Source: Bacillota bacterium
GTDB taxonomy: Bacteria; Bacillota; Sulfobacillia; Sulfobacillales; JAIMBI01
NCBI GenBank assembly: GCA_021846505.1
Contig: JAJZWV010000005.1
Location: 1-64,000, forward strand
Direction: 5' to 3'
Length of the DNA stretch: 64,000 bases
This document shows positions 54,366 to 63,861 of the stretch, piece after piece. The first letter of the stretch is position 1; each line of letters begins with the position of its first letter. The translations under genes and the position numbers were made by a program. A model generated the notes under the pieces. That model worked only from the letters and a program-made list of their open reading frames with translations, was not told the DNA's origin and made no database searches.

Positions 54366-55264
54366 CCATCGTCGTGACCGTTCCCGCCAGCGCCGCCAAT
54401 CTGGGGCCGGGGCTTGACACGCTGGCCCTCGCCGTGGCCCTGGAGAACACGTTCCGCTTCGAACACGCCCCCAGGGATCGGATTGACATCGTTGGACCCC
54501 AAGCCTCCCACCTTGCCGCCGAGGATGCCCAGGGGATTTTCAGGGCGATGGACGCCGTCTATCGGGGGCGCGGGCTCCCTCGGCCCCCTCTCCGGATTAC
54601 GGCCACGAGCAGCGTGCCCGTCGCCAGGGGCCTGGGATCCAGCGCCACGGCCATCATTGCCGGCGTGATGGCGGCGCGGACCCTGCTGGGCGACCCGGTC
54701 AGCACGCGTGACGTGCTTGCGGAAGCCGCCCGCCTTGAAGGCCATCCCGACAACGTGGCGGCGGCCGTGCTGGGGGGTGTCACGGTCGCCTATATGGGCA
54801 ACGGGCAGGTGGAGGCCGTGCGCCTGCCCCATCCCCGCGACCTCGTGGCCGTCGCCGTCGTGCCGGCCAATCCGCTGGCCACGCCCCAGGCGCGGCGCGT
54901 CCTGCCTGACCAGGTGCCGCTGGCCGACGCCGTCTTCAATCTTGGACGGGTCGCCCTGCTGGTCGGTGGCCTTGCCTCAGGCAATCTGAGCTGGCTGCGG
55001 TCCGGAGGGGAGGACCGGCTGCACCAGCCATACCGAGCCCACCTGGTGCCGGACCTTGAGCTGCTCATCGCCAGTGCGCTGCGCGCCGGAGGATGGACGG
55101 CCAGCCTCTCCGGTGCCGGGCCCACCATTATCGCGCTGTCCAACCGGTCCCAGGCGCGCACCATCGCGGAGGAGTGGCACCGCACGCTGGCCAGCGTTCA
55201 CACGGCAGCCGACGTCAGCATCCTCGACATCGCGGGAGCCGGGGCACGGGTGAGTGTGGTCTGA
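54362..55264 (+). CDS. thrB: Homoserine kinase
   Basis: GHMP-family kinase that phosphorylates homoserine to supply thrC, 300 residues. VPASAANLGPGLDTLALA opens the protein, and the ATP loop PVARGLGSSATAIIAG is canonical, with GHPDNVAAAVLGG and SLSGAGPTIIALS in the C-terminal half. The ATG overlaps the thrC stop. No homoserine dehydrogenase lies in the window. It converges on the Asp-box protein gene with only 14 bases between stops, leaving no space for a separate terminator. Confidence 0.95.
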   Translation: MTIVVTVPASAANLGPGLDTLALAVALENTFRFEHAPRDRIDIVGPQASHLAAEDAQGIFRAMDAVYRGRGLPRPPLRITATSSVPVARGLGSSATAIIAGVMAARTLLGDPVSTRDVLAEAARLEGHPDNVAAAVLGGVTVAYMGNGQVEAVRLPHPRDLVAVAVVPANPLATPQARRVLPDQVPLADAVFNLGRVALLVGGLASGNLSWLRSGGEDRLHQPYRAHLVPDLELLIASALRAGGWTASLSGAGPTIIALSNRSQARTIAEEWHRTLASVHTAADVSILDIAGAGARVSVV

Positions 55265-55278
55265 CGGGCGCGCTCGCG

Positions 55279-58200
55279 TCAATCCTCGCACCACGCCGGA
55301 ACGGACAGGCCGGCCCGCCCCGCGGCCGCGCGCTGGCGATTCACGGCCTCCACGGCTTGCCGCACGGCCGCCGCGGCGGCTTGCCGCGCAGCGTCGAAGT
55401 GGCGGGACTGCTCGCGGAACACTTCCCAGGCCTGCGCCGTGGGTGCCTGGTCGCCCAGCGCCACCACCTCGGCCAAGGCCGACAGCTGAGCACTCAGAGG
55501 CGCGGGATGGGAGCGCAGGGAATCCGCGCTGGGCTGCTCCGGCCCCGCCATCCCCGTGAGGACCGCCTCCAGCTGGTGGCTAGCGTGGGCTGCGGTGGCT
55601 GGCGACTCGGCACGGACCTGCTGCATCCACGCGCGCGCCGCCACCACCAGGTCGATCAGCTGGCGGAATGCCGCGCGAATAGCGCCATGGAGCTCGCGCT
55701 GGGCCGCGAGCGCGGCAGGATCCACGCCGCTGCCTGGCACAAGCGCCACGGCAAAAGGCTGAACCCGCGACGGCCCTCCGGCCGCCAAGACCGCCCGATA
55801 CGGGCCGGGCAGCACGGGCAGTCCGGAGATGCCGGCGGCACGCCGCGCCGTGGATGGCAAGCCATTGACCCCCGCTTCCCGCAAGTCCCACGCGGCCCGA
55901 TGAAACCAGGCAGCGTGGGCGCCCTCGGCCACGATCCGCACCAGCCGGCCCGCCTCATCTTCGATGTGCAGCTTGAGCTCCGCCACGGGCTCCGACAGCT
56001 CATAGCTGAGCCAGAGGCCGCCGGCAGGGTTGGCTCCGCTGTCCACCCACTCGGGCTCGCCGGCCGCACTGCGCTCCCAGCGGGCCGCAGTGTAGGGGAG
56101 CGCGCGATACCCCGCGCCGCCCGCGGCGCCGCGCCCTCCGCCGGCCGCCCGCGGGATCCAGCGCACCGCGTCAGCCGGGCGATGCAGAATCGGTGCGGCG
56201 CCCACTGCCCCGGCTGCCTGGGCGCGCCATGGCGACACGTCATCCAGGATCCAGAAGGAGCGCCCGTGCGTCGCCGCCACCAAGTCCTGGCCATGAACCG
56301 CCAAGTCATAAATCGGGACCGCGGGCAGATTGGCGTTGGCGCGCTGCCAGCCGTCGCCGCCGTCGGTGGATACGTAGACGCCGGTCTCCGTGCCGCAGTA
56401 CAAGAGCGCCGGCTCCTGGGGATCTTGGCGCACGGCGCGCACCCACTCGCCGCCGGGAATGCCCGACACGATCCGGGTCCAGTGGCAGCCTCGGTCCGTG
56501 GTGCGAAAGATGTAGGGAGCCGGGTCGTCAAGCTTGTAGCGATGGGCGGCCACGAACGCGGCGTCGGCGTCGTGCGCCGAAGGCTCCACCACCGCGACAT
56601 AGCTGTCGCGCGGCAACTCTTCTGGGGTCGCTGCCTCCCAAGTGGCCCCGCCATCGGGCGACACGTGCACGAGCCCGTCGTCCGTGCCGGCCCACAGCAG
56701 GCCGCGCCGGCGAGGCGACTCGGCTAAAGCCGACACCGTGCCGTAGTATTCGGCATTCATAGCCTGCCCCGTGATGGGCCCGCCGGACGGCCCCATCTTG
56801 CTGGGGTCCTGGCGGCTCAGGTCTGGGCTGATGACCGTCCAGCTGGCCCCCTCATTCTGCGAGCGGAACACCACCTGCGCCGCGGTGTACAGCGTCGTGG
56901 GGTCATGCGGCGACAGCACCACGGGAAACGTCCAGGGAAACCGATACCGGACCGCCGCCGCGGGCCGGCCCGCCGTCAAATCGGGCCACGGGTGAATCGA
57001 GCGCAGCTCGCCGACCTGCCCGTCGTATCGGGTGAGGGTGTTGTAGCTGCCGGCATACACGATGTGGGGGGCATCGGGGCGCACCGCAATGGCGCCGCTC
57101 TCTCCTCCACCCACGTCGGCCCACTCCGCCGCGCCCACCGCACCCCACCGGCTTTGGCTCGGCACACTCAAGGTGGTGTTGTCTTGCTGGGCGCCGTACA
57201 CCCGATACGGCACGCGGGTGTCGGTCGTCACATGATAAAACTGGGCGGTCGGCTGGTTGAACGTGGACGACCACGACGCGCCCCCATCAAACGACACGGC
57301 GGCCCCGCCGTCGTGCCCGTTAATGAGGCGCTGGGGGTCTCGGGGATCAATCCACAGCGCGTGGTGATCCCCGTGCGCCGTCGGCACGGCGGCAAAGGTG
57401 TGGCCCCCATCGGTCGAGCGCCGGCACTCGAGGTCCAGTACGTACACGGTGTCCGGGTGCACCGGGTCGGCCACGATGTGGTTGTAATACCATGGCCGCC
57501 GCCTGAGGGCCAATTCATCATTGGTGCCCACCCAGTGGGCGCCCTGGTCGTCGGATCGAAAGATCCCGCCTTCCCGCGCTTCGATCATGGCCCAGAGCCG
57601 GCCAGGCCGGGCCGGCGTGGTGGCCAGGCCCACCCGGCCCCACACGCCCCCGGGCAGCCCTGGAGCTTCGGTGATGCTGACCCAGTGATTTCCTCCATCC
57701 TCCGACCGATAGAGGCCAGATCCGGGCCCGCCGCTGACGAAGGTCCACGGCTGTCGGCGCACTTCCCACAGGGCGGCATACAGCACGCCGGGGTCATCCG
57801 GATCCATGGCCAAGTCCACGGCGCCGGCGTCGGGCCCCCTGTGCAGGATGAGGTCCCAGGAGCGGCCGCCGTCTCGCGACCGAAAGACGCCGCGCTCCGG
57901 GTTGGGCCCAAACGCATGCCCCAGCGCCGCCACGTAGAGCGTGTCGGGATCCGTCGGGTGCACCAGAATGCGGCCAATGTGCTGGGTGTCCGCCAAGCCC
58001 AGGGACTCCCAGTGCGCACCGGCGTCATCCGAGCGCCACACCCCATCACCCGGCACCACGTCATTGCGCACACACGATTCTCCGAGCCCCACGTACAGCC
58101 GCCGCGGCTCCGCCGGCGCCAGCGCCAGCGCCCCCACCGACGGGCGCCTCAAGGCGCCGTCCGTCAGATTGTGCCAGGACACTCCCCCGTTGCGGGTCAC

Positions 58201-58353
58201 CCACACCCCGCCCGCCGCCGCGCCGAAGAAAAACGTCAGCCGATCCGTCGGATGCCCAGCCACCGCGGTCACACGGCCCCCGCGGTGGGGCCCGATGAGG
58301 CGCCACGGCAGCGGGGGCCAGGCGGGAGCGCCCGCGGCGCCGCTACGCCCCAT
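55279..58353 (-). CDS. Asp-box/BNR-repeat beta-propeller protein (VPS10/sialidase-like)
   Basis: About 1024 residues with many Asp boxes (SxDxGxxW): RSDDAGAHWES, RSRDGGRSWDL, RSEDGGNHWVS, RSDDQGAHWVG, VSPDGGATWEA and VSTDGGDGWQR. The N-terminal WRLIGPHRGGRVTAVAGHPTD matches the widespread WD40/VPS10-type family often labelled glycosyl hydrolase. No signal peptide is seen, so it may be cytoplasmic. The C-terminal 150 residues are helical. I use the ATG at MGRSG; the track ORF starts with TTG three codons earlier. It overlaps the S9 peptidase gene, suggesting joint work in peptide processing. Catalysis is unproven. Confidence 0.75.
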   Translation of the reverse strand: MGRSGAAGAPAWPPLPWRLIGPHRGGRVTAVAGHPTDRLTFFFGAAAGGVWVTRNGGVSWHNLTDGALRRPSVGALALAPAEPRRLYVGLGESCVRNDVVPGDGVWRSDDAGAHWESLGLADTQHIGRILVHPTDPDTLYVAALGHAFGPNPERGVFRSRDGGRSWDLILHRGPDAGAVDLAMDPDDPGVLYAALWEVRRQPWTFVSGGPGSGLYRSEDGGNHWVSITEAPGLPGGVWGRVGLATTPARPGRLWAMIEAREGGIFRSDDQGAHWVGTNDELALRRRPWYYNHIVADPVHPDTVYVLDLECRRSTDGGHTFAAVPTAHGDHHALWIDPRDPQRLINGHDGGAAVSFDGGASWSSTFNQPTAQFYHVTTDTRVPYRVYGAQQDNTTLSVPSQSRWGAVGAAEWADVGGGESGAIAVRPDAPHIVYAGSYNTLTRYDGQVGELRSIHPWPDLTAGRPAAAVRYRFPWTFPVVLSPHDPTTLYTAAQVVFRSQNEGASWTVISPDLSRQDPSKMGPSGGPITGQAMNAEYYGTVSALAESPRRRGLLWAGTDDGLVHVSPDGGATWEAATPEELPRDSYVAVVEPSAHDADAAFVAAHRYKLDDPAPYIFRTTDRGCHWTRIVSGIPGGEWVRAVRQDPQEPALLYCGTETGVYVSTDGGDGWQRANANLPAVPIYDLAVHGQDLVAATHGRSFWILDDVSPWRAQAAGAVGAAPILHRPADAVRWIPRAAGGGRGAAGGAGYRALPYTAARWERSAAGEPEWVDSGANPAGGLWLSYELSEPVAELKLHIEDEAGRLVRIVAEGAHAAWFHRAAWDLREAGVNGLPSTARRAAGISGLPVLPGPYRAVLAAGGPSRVQPFAVALVPGSGVDPAALAAQRELHGAIRAAFRQLIDLVVAARAWMQQVRAESPATAAHASHQLEAVLTGMAGPEQPSADSLRSHPAPLSAQLSALAEVVALGDQAPTAQAWEVFREQSRHFDAARQAAAAAVRQAVEAVNRQRAAAGRAGLSVPAWCED

Positions 58354-60238
58354 GATCGGCAAACCACTGCCGCATCAGGGCCAAGCGCTCCAGGCGATGG
58401 GCGGGATGGCCATTGCGTGCGAGGCCGTGATTCTCGTGGGGGAAGCGCACGAGGCGCGCGGGCTTGCCTTGGAAGTACAGCGCCGCAAACAGCTGCTCGC
58501 CTTGCTCGATCGGCACGCGGTAGTCGTTCTCCGCGTGAATGATCAGCACCGGCGTGTTGATGTCCAGCGCATAGGCGATGGGGGACGCCTTCCAGAAGAA
58601 CTCGGGGTTTTCCTGCGCCGTGAACCCATACTGGAGCCGGCGGTTGCGCCCGGCCAAGTCCCCGGTGCCGCTCATCGAATAGAGATTGTTCGGCGCTGCC
58701 TCGGAGCACGCCGCCCGAAATCGGTTGGTGTGCCCCACAATCCAGCTGGTGAGATAGCCGCCATAGCTGCCGCCGTTGACGGCCAGGCGGTCGGGGTCGA
58801 CGGCCCGATCGTGGGCGAGCCCCGCATCCACGGCGGCCAGCACATCCTCATAGTCCGCCACCCCGCGCGCCATGCCCAAGGATCGGGCCCACGCCTCGTC
58901 GCGGCCGGAACTGCCGCGAGGGTTCGCCATAAACACGGTGTAGCCCTGCGCGGACCAGTACTGCATCTCGTGGGAAAAACCATACCCAAACTGCGCAAAG
59001 GGCCCGCCGTGCAGCTTGAGCAAGCCGGGGTGCGTGCCGCCGCCGGGATTCGCCAGCGCGGGCGGACGCATCAGCCAGCAGGAGACGCGCGCCCCGTCGG
59101 CGCTGGTCGCGGTGTAGGGCTCCATGTCGGCCAGCGCCACGCCGGCACACCACGCATCGTGCAGATGGGTGAGCGCGGTGGGCGGGGTGTCGGGGCGCAG
59201 CGCTTCCCGGCAAACCTCCGGCGGCCGCGTGGGCCAGGCGCTGACGGAAACCCCCCAGGTTCCGTCCGGTGCCACCTGAAACGCTGAAACGTGGCGGCGG
59301 CCGGGTCCGGCTGGCTCTGGGGCGGCCTCGGCGCCGCCGGCTCCAAGGGCAACGCGCCACACCTCCGTCGCGCCATCGTCCTCGGCCAGCACATAGATCG
59401 CCTGATGATCCGGGCTCCACTGGGGGCGCCCAATGACGTGGCGGTCCCAAGACCCTGCCCAGCGGCGGCGGCCGCTGCCGTCGGCATTCATGACGAACAG
59501 CCGGCCGTGGGAGGGGGTGCTCTCCCGCCGCGTGGTGCCCACGTAGGCGATGTGGCAGCCGTTCGGGCACCACACCGGATCGTGCGCGCCCCCCTCGGTG
59601 GCTGTGAGCTGGCGGATAGACAAATCGTCCAGCCGAAGGGTGAAGACGTCTTGAGCCACATCCTGGTCACGGGTGTCGTGGCGGGCCGATACAAAGGCGA
59701 TGGCCGCCCCATCCGGCGACCAGGCGGGCTGAGTGTCGCTGTAGGCGCCATCGGTCAGGGCCGCGACCTCACCCGAGGACGAGTCCACCCGAAACAGGTG
59801 AAACCGCCGATCATAGGTGTAGCCCACGCCGTTTAAGCGGTAGGGCATGCGATCGATGACGCGGGCGGGCTCCGGCTCTGGGTCCTCCGCTCGGGTCCAT
59901 GGCTCGCCGGAGGCGGCCACCACCACCACGGATTGAGCGTCGGGGGCCCAGGCGAAATCTTCGACACCGCGGCGGAGCCGCGTGATCGGGCGCGCCTCGC
60001 CGCCGGACGCTGCCATCACATAAACCTGTGGCGGCAGTCCTTGGCGCCGAGACAGAAACCCCAGCCAGCGCCCATCGGGCGACCACTGCGGCCGCCGGCT
60101 GCGTCCTGTGGTGGTCCACAGTTGAGGCTCCGGGGCGTCCGCGCTGATTACAAATATGTTTGCGTCCGGCTCTCGCTGGCCGCGGACCGGAATGGAAGCG
60201 CCATACGCTACCCGCTCCGCTCCGGGCTGGATCGCCAC
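58343..60238 (-). CDS. S9-family serine peptidase (prolyl oligopeptidase/acylaminoacyl peptidase type)
   Basis: Cleaves short peptides. The N-terminal part is a beta-propeller (repeated WSPDG/WAPD segments). The C-terminal hydrolase has nucleophile Ser in NGGSYGGYLTSW, Asp in IHAENDYRVPIEQGEQLF and His in FPHENHGLARNGHPAHR, in the S9 order. The given GTG is the first canonical start, yet family-like sequence (RRLVAAEDLFALWTVAD) continues 22 codons upstream to an ATC at 60304 that follows GAGGAGGAG, so the real N-terminus may be there. No signal peptide. The Asp-box protein is co-transcribed. Confidence 0.9.
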   Translation of the reverse strand: MAIQPGAERVAYGASIPVRGQREPDANIFVISADAPEPQLWTTTGRSRRPQWSPDGRWLGFLSRRQGLPPQVYVMAASGGEARPITRLRRGVEDFAWAPDAQSVVVVAASGEPWTRAEDPEPEPARVIDRMPYRLNGVGYTYDRRFHLFRVDSSSGEVAALTDGAYSDTQPAWSPDGAAIAFVSARHDTRDQDVAQDVFTLRLDDLSIRQLTATEGGAHDPVWCPNGCHIAYVGTTRRESTPSHGRLFVMNADGSGRRRWAGSWDRHVIGRPQWSPDHQAIYVLAEDDGATEVWRVALGAGGAEAAPEPAGPGRRHVSAFQVAPDGTWGVSVSAWPTRPPEVCREALRPDTPPTALTHLHDAWCAGVALADMEPYTATSADGARVSCWLMRPPALANPGGGTHPGLLKLHGGPFAQFGYGFSHEMQYWSAQGYTVFMANPRGSSGRDEAWARSLGMARGVADYEDVLAAVDAGLAHDRAVDPDRLAVNGGSYGGYLTSWIVGHTNRFRAACSEAAPNNLYSMSGTGDLAGRNRRLQYGFTAQENPEFFWKASPIAYALDINTPVLIIHAENDYRVPIEQGEQLFAALYFQGKPARLVRFPHENHGLARNGHPAHRLERLALMRQWFADHGA

Positions 60239-60459
60239 ATCCGCGACGGTCCACAGCGCGAAAAGGTCCTCGGCGGCAACCAGCCGCCTGCTGTTGCTGT
60301 TGATGCCTTCTCCTCCTCGGGCCCGCTGCTCCTCTAACCCCTCGGTCGTGGCCGGCTGGTCGGCGCAGACGGTCTAGTAGATAATTAGTCTAACACCGCC
60401 AAGAGCGTAAGCGGACGCGACGATGGCGTCAAGGTGGTGGCGCTTCCCATCGCGCCTCA

Positions 60460-60645
60460 GCTGCGGCCCGACCACTCTCAAATGGCGCAGGCCCCAAAGG
60501 TCACGCAGCCAAGCACGCTGATCGCCAACAGCGCCCCCCACAGCAAGGTGTACCCCCAGCGGGCCCGCGCGCTGATGGCGGCATAGTTTTGGGGCCGGGA
60601 GCGCGGCTCCACTGACAGCGACCACACCACCAAGCCAATGAGCAG
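60460..60645 (-). repeat. Direct repeat A: partial copy of the 3' end of the M50 gene
   Basis: About 186 bases nearly identical (about four differences noted by eye) to 62725-62910. It encodes the tail LIGLVVWSLSVEPRSRPQNYAAISARARWGYTLLWGALLAISVLGCVTFGACAI, joined upstream to unrelated sequence in the 94-residue track ORF. With the second copy it brackets a 2.08-kb segment holding the RAMA restriction-like gene. Confidence 0.85.
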
Positions 60646-61151
60646 AACCGCGAAACCCAGTGGGCCGGGCTTTGGGACACGTTTTGCCGCCGCGGATTCC
60701 TCCCGCGACCCGCGATCGGCTGGCTTGGCCAGGCGGCGGAACCGGTGTGGGTGCTTCTCCACGCTCTGTCATTCACAGCGGAGGTGGTGTGCCGGCCCCT
60801 CGGCGGTGGGCCTACCCCCACACCCCCACCGCAACTGACGGTCCCATCCGGGGTTCCAAGCGTTCAATCTACGGACCTACTCCAGGATCAACCCGAAAAG
60901 GCGTCCCAAGGCATCTGCGCGAAACGCGCATCATCGCTCCACACCTAACCGGCGCGCAGCGGACTCTATTTTCCGTGGGCGTCCGGCCTGGACTTCCCTG
61001 CGACCTCCGCCATCTCCCATCGCGGCACGGAGAGATAAGGGACCTTGCGAGATGGCCCCCTGGCGATTGAGTCCTCGATTATGCTATCGTTAATTCAATG
61101 TAGCCTCCGGGCGCGCCGACATCAGGAGGCTGATCGACCAGGGGGTCAATC
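60646..61151. other. Intergenic region upstream of the RAMA gene
   Basis: About 500 bases with no supported gene. The last 80 bases are AT-richer (ATTATGCTATCGTTAATTC) and probably carry the promoter of the downstream gene. GGGGG lies just before its ATG. Confidence 0.4.
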
Positions 61152-62507
61152 ATGGAATATCCATCCGCGGAAAGTTCTGCCGCCATCCGGTCGGCGGTTG
61201 ACTACGCAAAGATGGTAACCGCTGAGGTGCATGCCCCGAAGTTGAGCGAGGCCGACACCCGCGCGGTGTTAATCGACCCGCTTTTGAGAGCCCTGGGATA
61301 TGAAGACGTCACCGACATCACGAGGGAGTACTACGTCCGCACCTCGCAGGAATTCATCGACTATGTCATCCGGGTGGGCGGGCGCAGTGTGCTCGCCGTC
61401 GAGGCCAAATCGTTGTCGGTTGACCTGACGGAGAAGGCAGCCTCACAGCTGATCGCATACTGTGCGGTAGATGGGATCCCGTGGGGCGTGCTGACCAACG
61501 GTCGCCTTCTGAAACTGTACAATGCCGCGACCAGCGGCGATGTCGCGACGAAGTTGGTAGCAACAATCGATCTATTCTCCTACCACGATGACAGCGACTT
61601 TGCGGAGATACTTTCTCAGTTATGGATCCTATCCCGATCGAACATGTCCGACCCAGGACGTTTGACTGACTGGGTTGCCAAACGTGCCATGGATGGGATT
61701 GTTCGGGAGTGGCTGTGCAATCCTGCGTCGAACGTGGTTGGGATCCTGCGGCGAGATCTGCGGAGGGAGGGCATCGACACGACTCGCCACGACATAGCTG
61801 AGTGGGCTGCTCGGGCGTTGATGGGATCGGCCGCGCCTATCCCCCCGTCTGCGGCAGCTCAACCGAAGACCACAGCGGCGCTAAGTCAGCCTCACATCGC
61901 GCCGACCAACGCACCGGAGGGCCGCCGCATGAGAGCGTGGGTGAGCCTCGTCGAATCCGGCGCAGTAGGCAGTCAAGCGTCCCTGCGAGGGGACTGGGAC
62001 GGGGAGCTGGTCGAGGCCTCGGTGGACTCCTCGGGTTACATAACGTGTCGCGGGAGGGTCTTTGCCAACCCGACGGCAGCCGCCACATATATTGCCGGCA
62101 CGCAAACCGACGGATGGAAGTTTTGGAGATATGAAGGCAGGTGGCTTGGCGAAGTTCGCGCCGGACGCAGCAACGACGGGGCGCATCCAGTTGAAAGGCC
62201 TGCGCCAAAACACCAAGGACCCTCGCTTCAGGGTTACCGGAACTCCCGCTGGGATGCCTTGTTTGCCTCTGGTCGGATATCGCTCCCCGCTGTGCTCACA
62301 GCGAGCTGGGAAGGGAGACGCTTTGAAGCAACTGTCACCCCGGAAGGTCACCTGGACTGCGAGGGAAAGTCGTTCATCAACCCGTCGGCTGCGGCCACAC
62401 ACCTCGCAGGGCGACCTATGAGCGGGTGGCAGTTTTGGTCATATAACGGCCGCTCCTTAGGACTGGTGGAGCAAAGCGAATCCAGGGACTGGCGCGTGGT
62501 TAAATAA
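61152..62507 (+). CDS. PD-(D/E)xK (HsdR N-terminal-like) nuclease with two RAMA domains
   Basis: A 451-residue protein. Its N-terminus resembles HSDR_N: EADTRAVLIDPLLRALGYEDV, then the putative catalytic Asp in QEFIDYVI and VLAVEAKS (ExK). C-terminally there are two copies of a RAMA-type module: GELVEASVDSSGYITCRGRVFANPTAAATYIAGTQTDGWKFWRYEGR and GRRFEATVTPEGHLDCEGKSFINPSAAATHLAGRPMSGWQFWSYNGR. RAMA domains are linked to adenine methylases and restriction. It may read modified or unmodified DNA and cut. It stands alone between direct repeats, suggesting recent arrival. Confidence 0.75.
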   Translation: MEYPSAESSAAIRSAVDYAKMVTAEVHAPKLSEADTRAVLIDPLLRALGYEDVTDITREYYVRTSQEFIDYVIRVGGRSVLAVEAKSLSVDLTEKAASQLIAYCAVDGIPWGVLTNGRLLKLYNAATSGDVATKLVATIDLFSYHDDSDFAEILSQLWILSRSNMSDPGRLTDWVAKRAMDGIVREWLCNPASNVVGILRRDLRREGIDTTRHDIAEWAARALMGSAAPIPPSAAAQPKTTAALSQPHIAPTNAPEGRRMRAWVSLVESGAVGSQASLRGDWDGELVEASVDSSGYITCRGRVFANPTAAATYIAGTQTDGWKFWRYEGRWLGEVRAGRSNDGAHPVERPAPKHQGPSLQGYRNSRWDALFASGRISLPAVLTASWEGRRFEATVTPEGHLDCEGKSFINPSAAATHLAGRPMSGWQFWSYNGRSLGLVEQSESRDWRVVK

Positions 62508-62724
62508 CGCTCACCACCTGCGATATCCTAAGCAGCCTACCCATGTGGCCGCCTGATGTGCGCCTCCAGTAGCGCCAGTTAGCCCGTTGTGCCTGGTGAT
62601 TGGGTTTTGAGCTGTGGCGCCCATCGAGGCGCCTGCACCGCAGCGTTCGATGGCCGCTCCGATACGTCCAGCACACTGCCAACCTTGGCACCGCTTCGCG
62701 CCGGCCGTCATGGCCGCATTGGAC

Positions 62725-62910
62725 GCTGCGGCCCGACCACTCTCAAATGGCGTAGGCCCCAAAGGTCACGTAGCCAAGCACGCTGATCGCCAACAGCGCC
62801 CCCCACAGCAAGGTGTACCCCCAGCGGGCCCGCGCGCTGATGGCGGCATAGTTTTGGGGCCGGGAGCGCGGCTCCACTGACAGCGACCACACCACTAATC
62901 CAATGAGCAG
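62725..62910 (-). repeat. Direct repeat A, copy within the intact M50 gene
   Basis: Second copy of the 186-base repeat at 60460, same orientation, offset 2265 bases. It covers the C-terminal coding end and the first 18 bases downstream of the intact M50 protease gene. The arrangement resembles insertion of foreign DNA at a gene 3' end with duplication of that end. Confidence 0.85.
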
Positions 62911-63861
62911 GACGGCGATGGGGTCGAACTGCCAGTGTGGCGGCGTCGGCCGATAAAACAGGACGGCCAGCGCCCCCAGGGCCCCGGGGATCCAGGCGCG
63001 CCAGCGCCAGAAGCCCACAGTGCGCCCGCCATCCAGCGGCAGCACCGGCATCAAGTTAAAGACGTGCAGCAGGCAGCCGGCACTGGCCAGGGCGGCCCAG
63101 AATGGATTAGCCGTGGCCACCCACAGCAGAGCGGCCACCCCGGTGCCGGCCAGCCCAAAGATGGGGCCTGCGATGCCCAGGAACGCTTCCTCACTGGCGT
63201 CCGCCGGCCGCTGCTTCAACCCAATAAACGCCCCCAGGAACGGGAGAAAGATGGGCAGGCTGGTTGCCATGTGCCGGCGGCGCGCCGCCACCATATGCCC
63301 CATCTCATGGCCGGCAATCAGGAGCACCAGCCCGATGGCAAAGGGCCACCCCAGCACCAGCGCGTACAGCGCCATGGTGACCAGCACCGACCCAAACACC
63401 AGCAAAAGCTTCAGCTTGGCCAGCACCGCCAGCCCGGTGGTAAACAGGCGGCGCCACCACGACGGCTGGCCCGCCCGAGGGCCACTGGCAAACCGAACCT
63501 TGGTAATGGGCTGGCCGCTTGGCGAGTACACGAGCAAGGCGTCGCCCTGCCAAAACACCAGGGGCCGGCTGTGTAAGTCGCTCAGCACCGATGGATCGTG
63601 GAATTCCGGGTTTGTCAGCACGTGGTGGAGATACTGCTGGCGGCCGTCGTGGCTGCCCAGGTCCGGCATGGCCACCCGCCACTCCGTGGGGCTGTCTGAA
63701 GGAGGAGCCTCTACCTGGTACCAGTGGCCCTCGTCCCACTCGGGTGCCCCGGGCAATGCCGCACGCAGGCTCAGCCAGCGCGGGTCGTGAGGCGACACCG
63801 GCCGCCTGGCGCGGCGCCAGAGCGGCGGCGCGGGCCGACCCGTGTTGACGAAGAACTCCAT
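62743..63861 (-). CDS. M50/site-2-type membrane metalloprotease
   Basis: A 372-residue intramembrane zinc protease. HExxH is in LLIAGHEMGHMVAARR and the second zinc ligand is in NLMPVLPLDGGR. Several hydrophobic segments surround these (LLLVFGSVLVTMALYALVLGW, IAGPIFGLAGTGVAALLWVA, ALASAGCLLHVFNLMPVL, and two at the C-terminus). The roughly 140-residue N-terminal soluble part is not recognised. I start at MEFFVNTG, preceded by AAGGGGGTGGG; the track ORF is three codons longer. Likely function: regulated proteolysis within the membrane; substrate unknown. Two partial copies lie elsewhere in the window. Confidence 0.88.
   Translation of the reverse strand: MEFFVNTGRPAPPLWRRARRPVSPHDPRWLSLRAALPGAPEWDEGHWYQVEAPPSDSPTEWRVAMPDLGSHDGRQQYLHHVLTNPEFHDPSVLSDLHSRPLVFWQGDALLVYSPSGQPITKVRFASGPRAGQPSWWRRLFTTGLAVLAKLKLLLVFGSVLVTMALYALVLGWPFAIGLVLLIAGHEMGHMVAARRRHMATSLPIFLPFLGAFIGLKQRPADASEEAFLGIAGPIFGLAGTGVAALLWVATANPFWAALASAGCLLHVFNLMPVLPLDGGRTVGFWRWRAWIPGALGALAVLFYRPTPPHWQFDPIAVLLIGLVVWSLSVEPRSRPQNYAAISARARWGYTLLWGALLAISVLGYVTFGAYAI

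Noticed and set aside
56905-58542. 545-codon plus-strand ORF opposite the Asp-box protein
   Set aside because: Shadow of a repeat-rich gene on the other strand; no motif or ribosome site.
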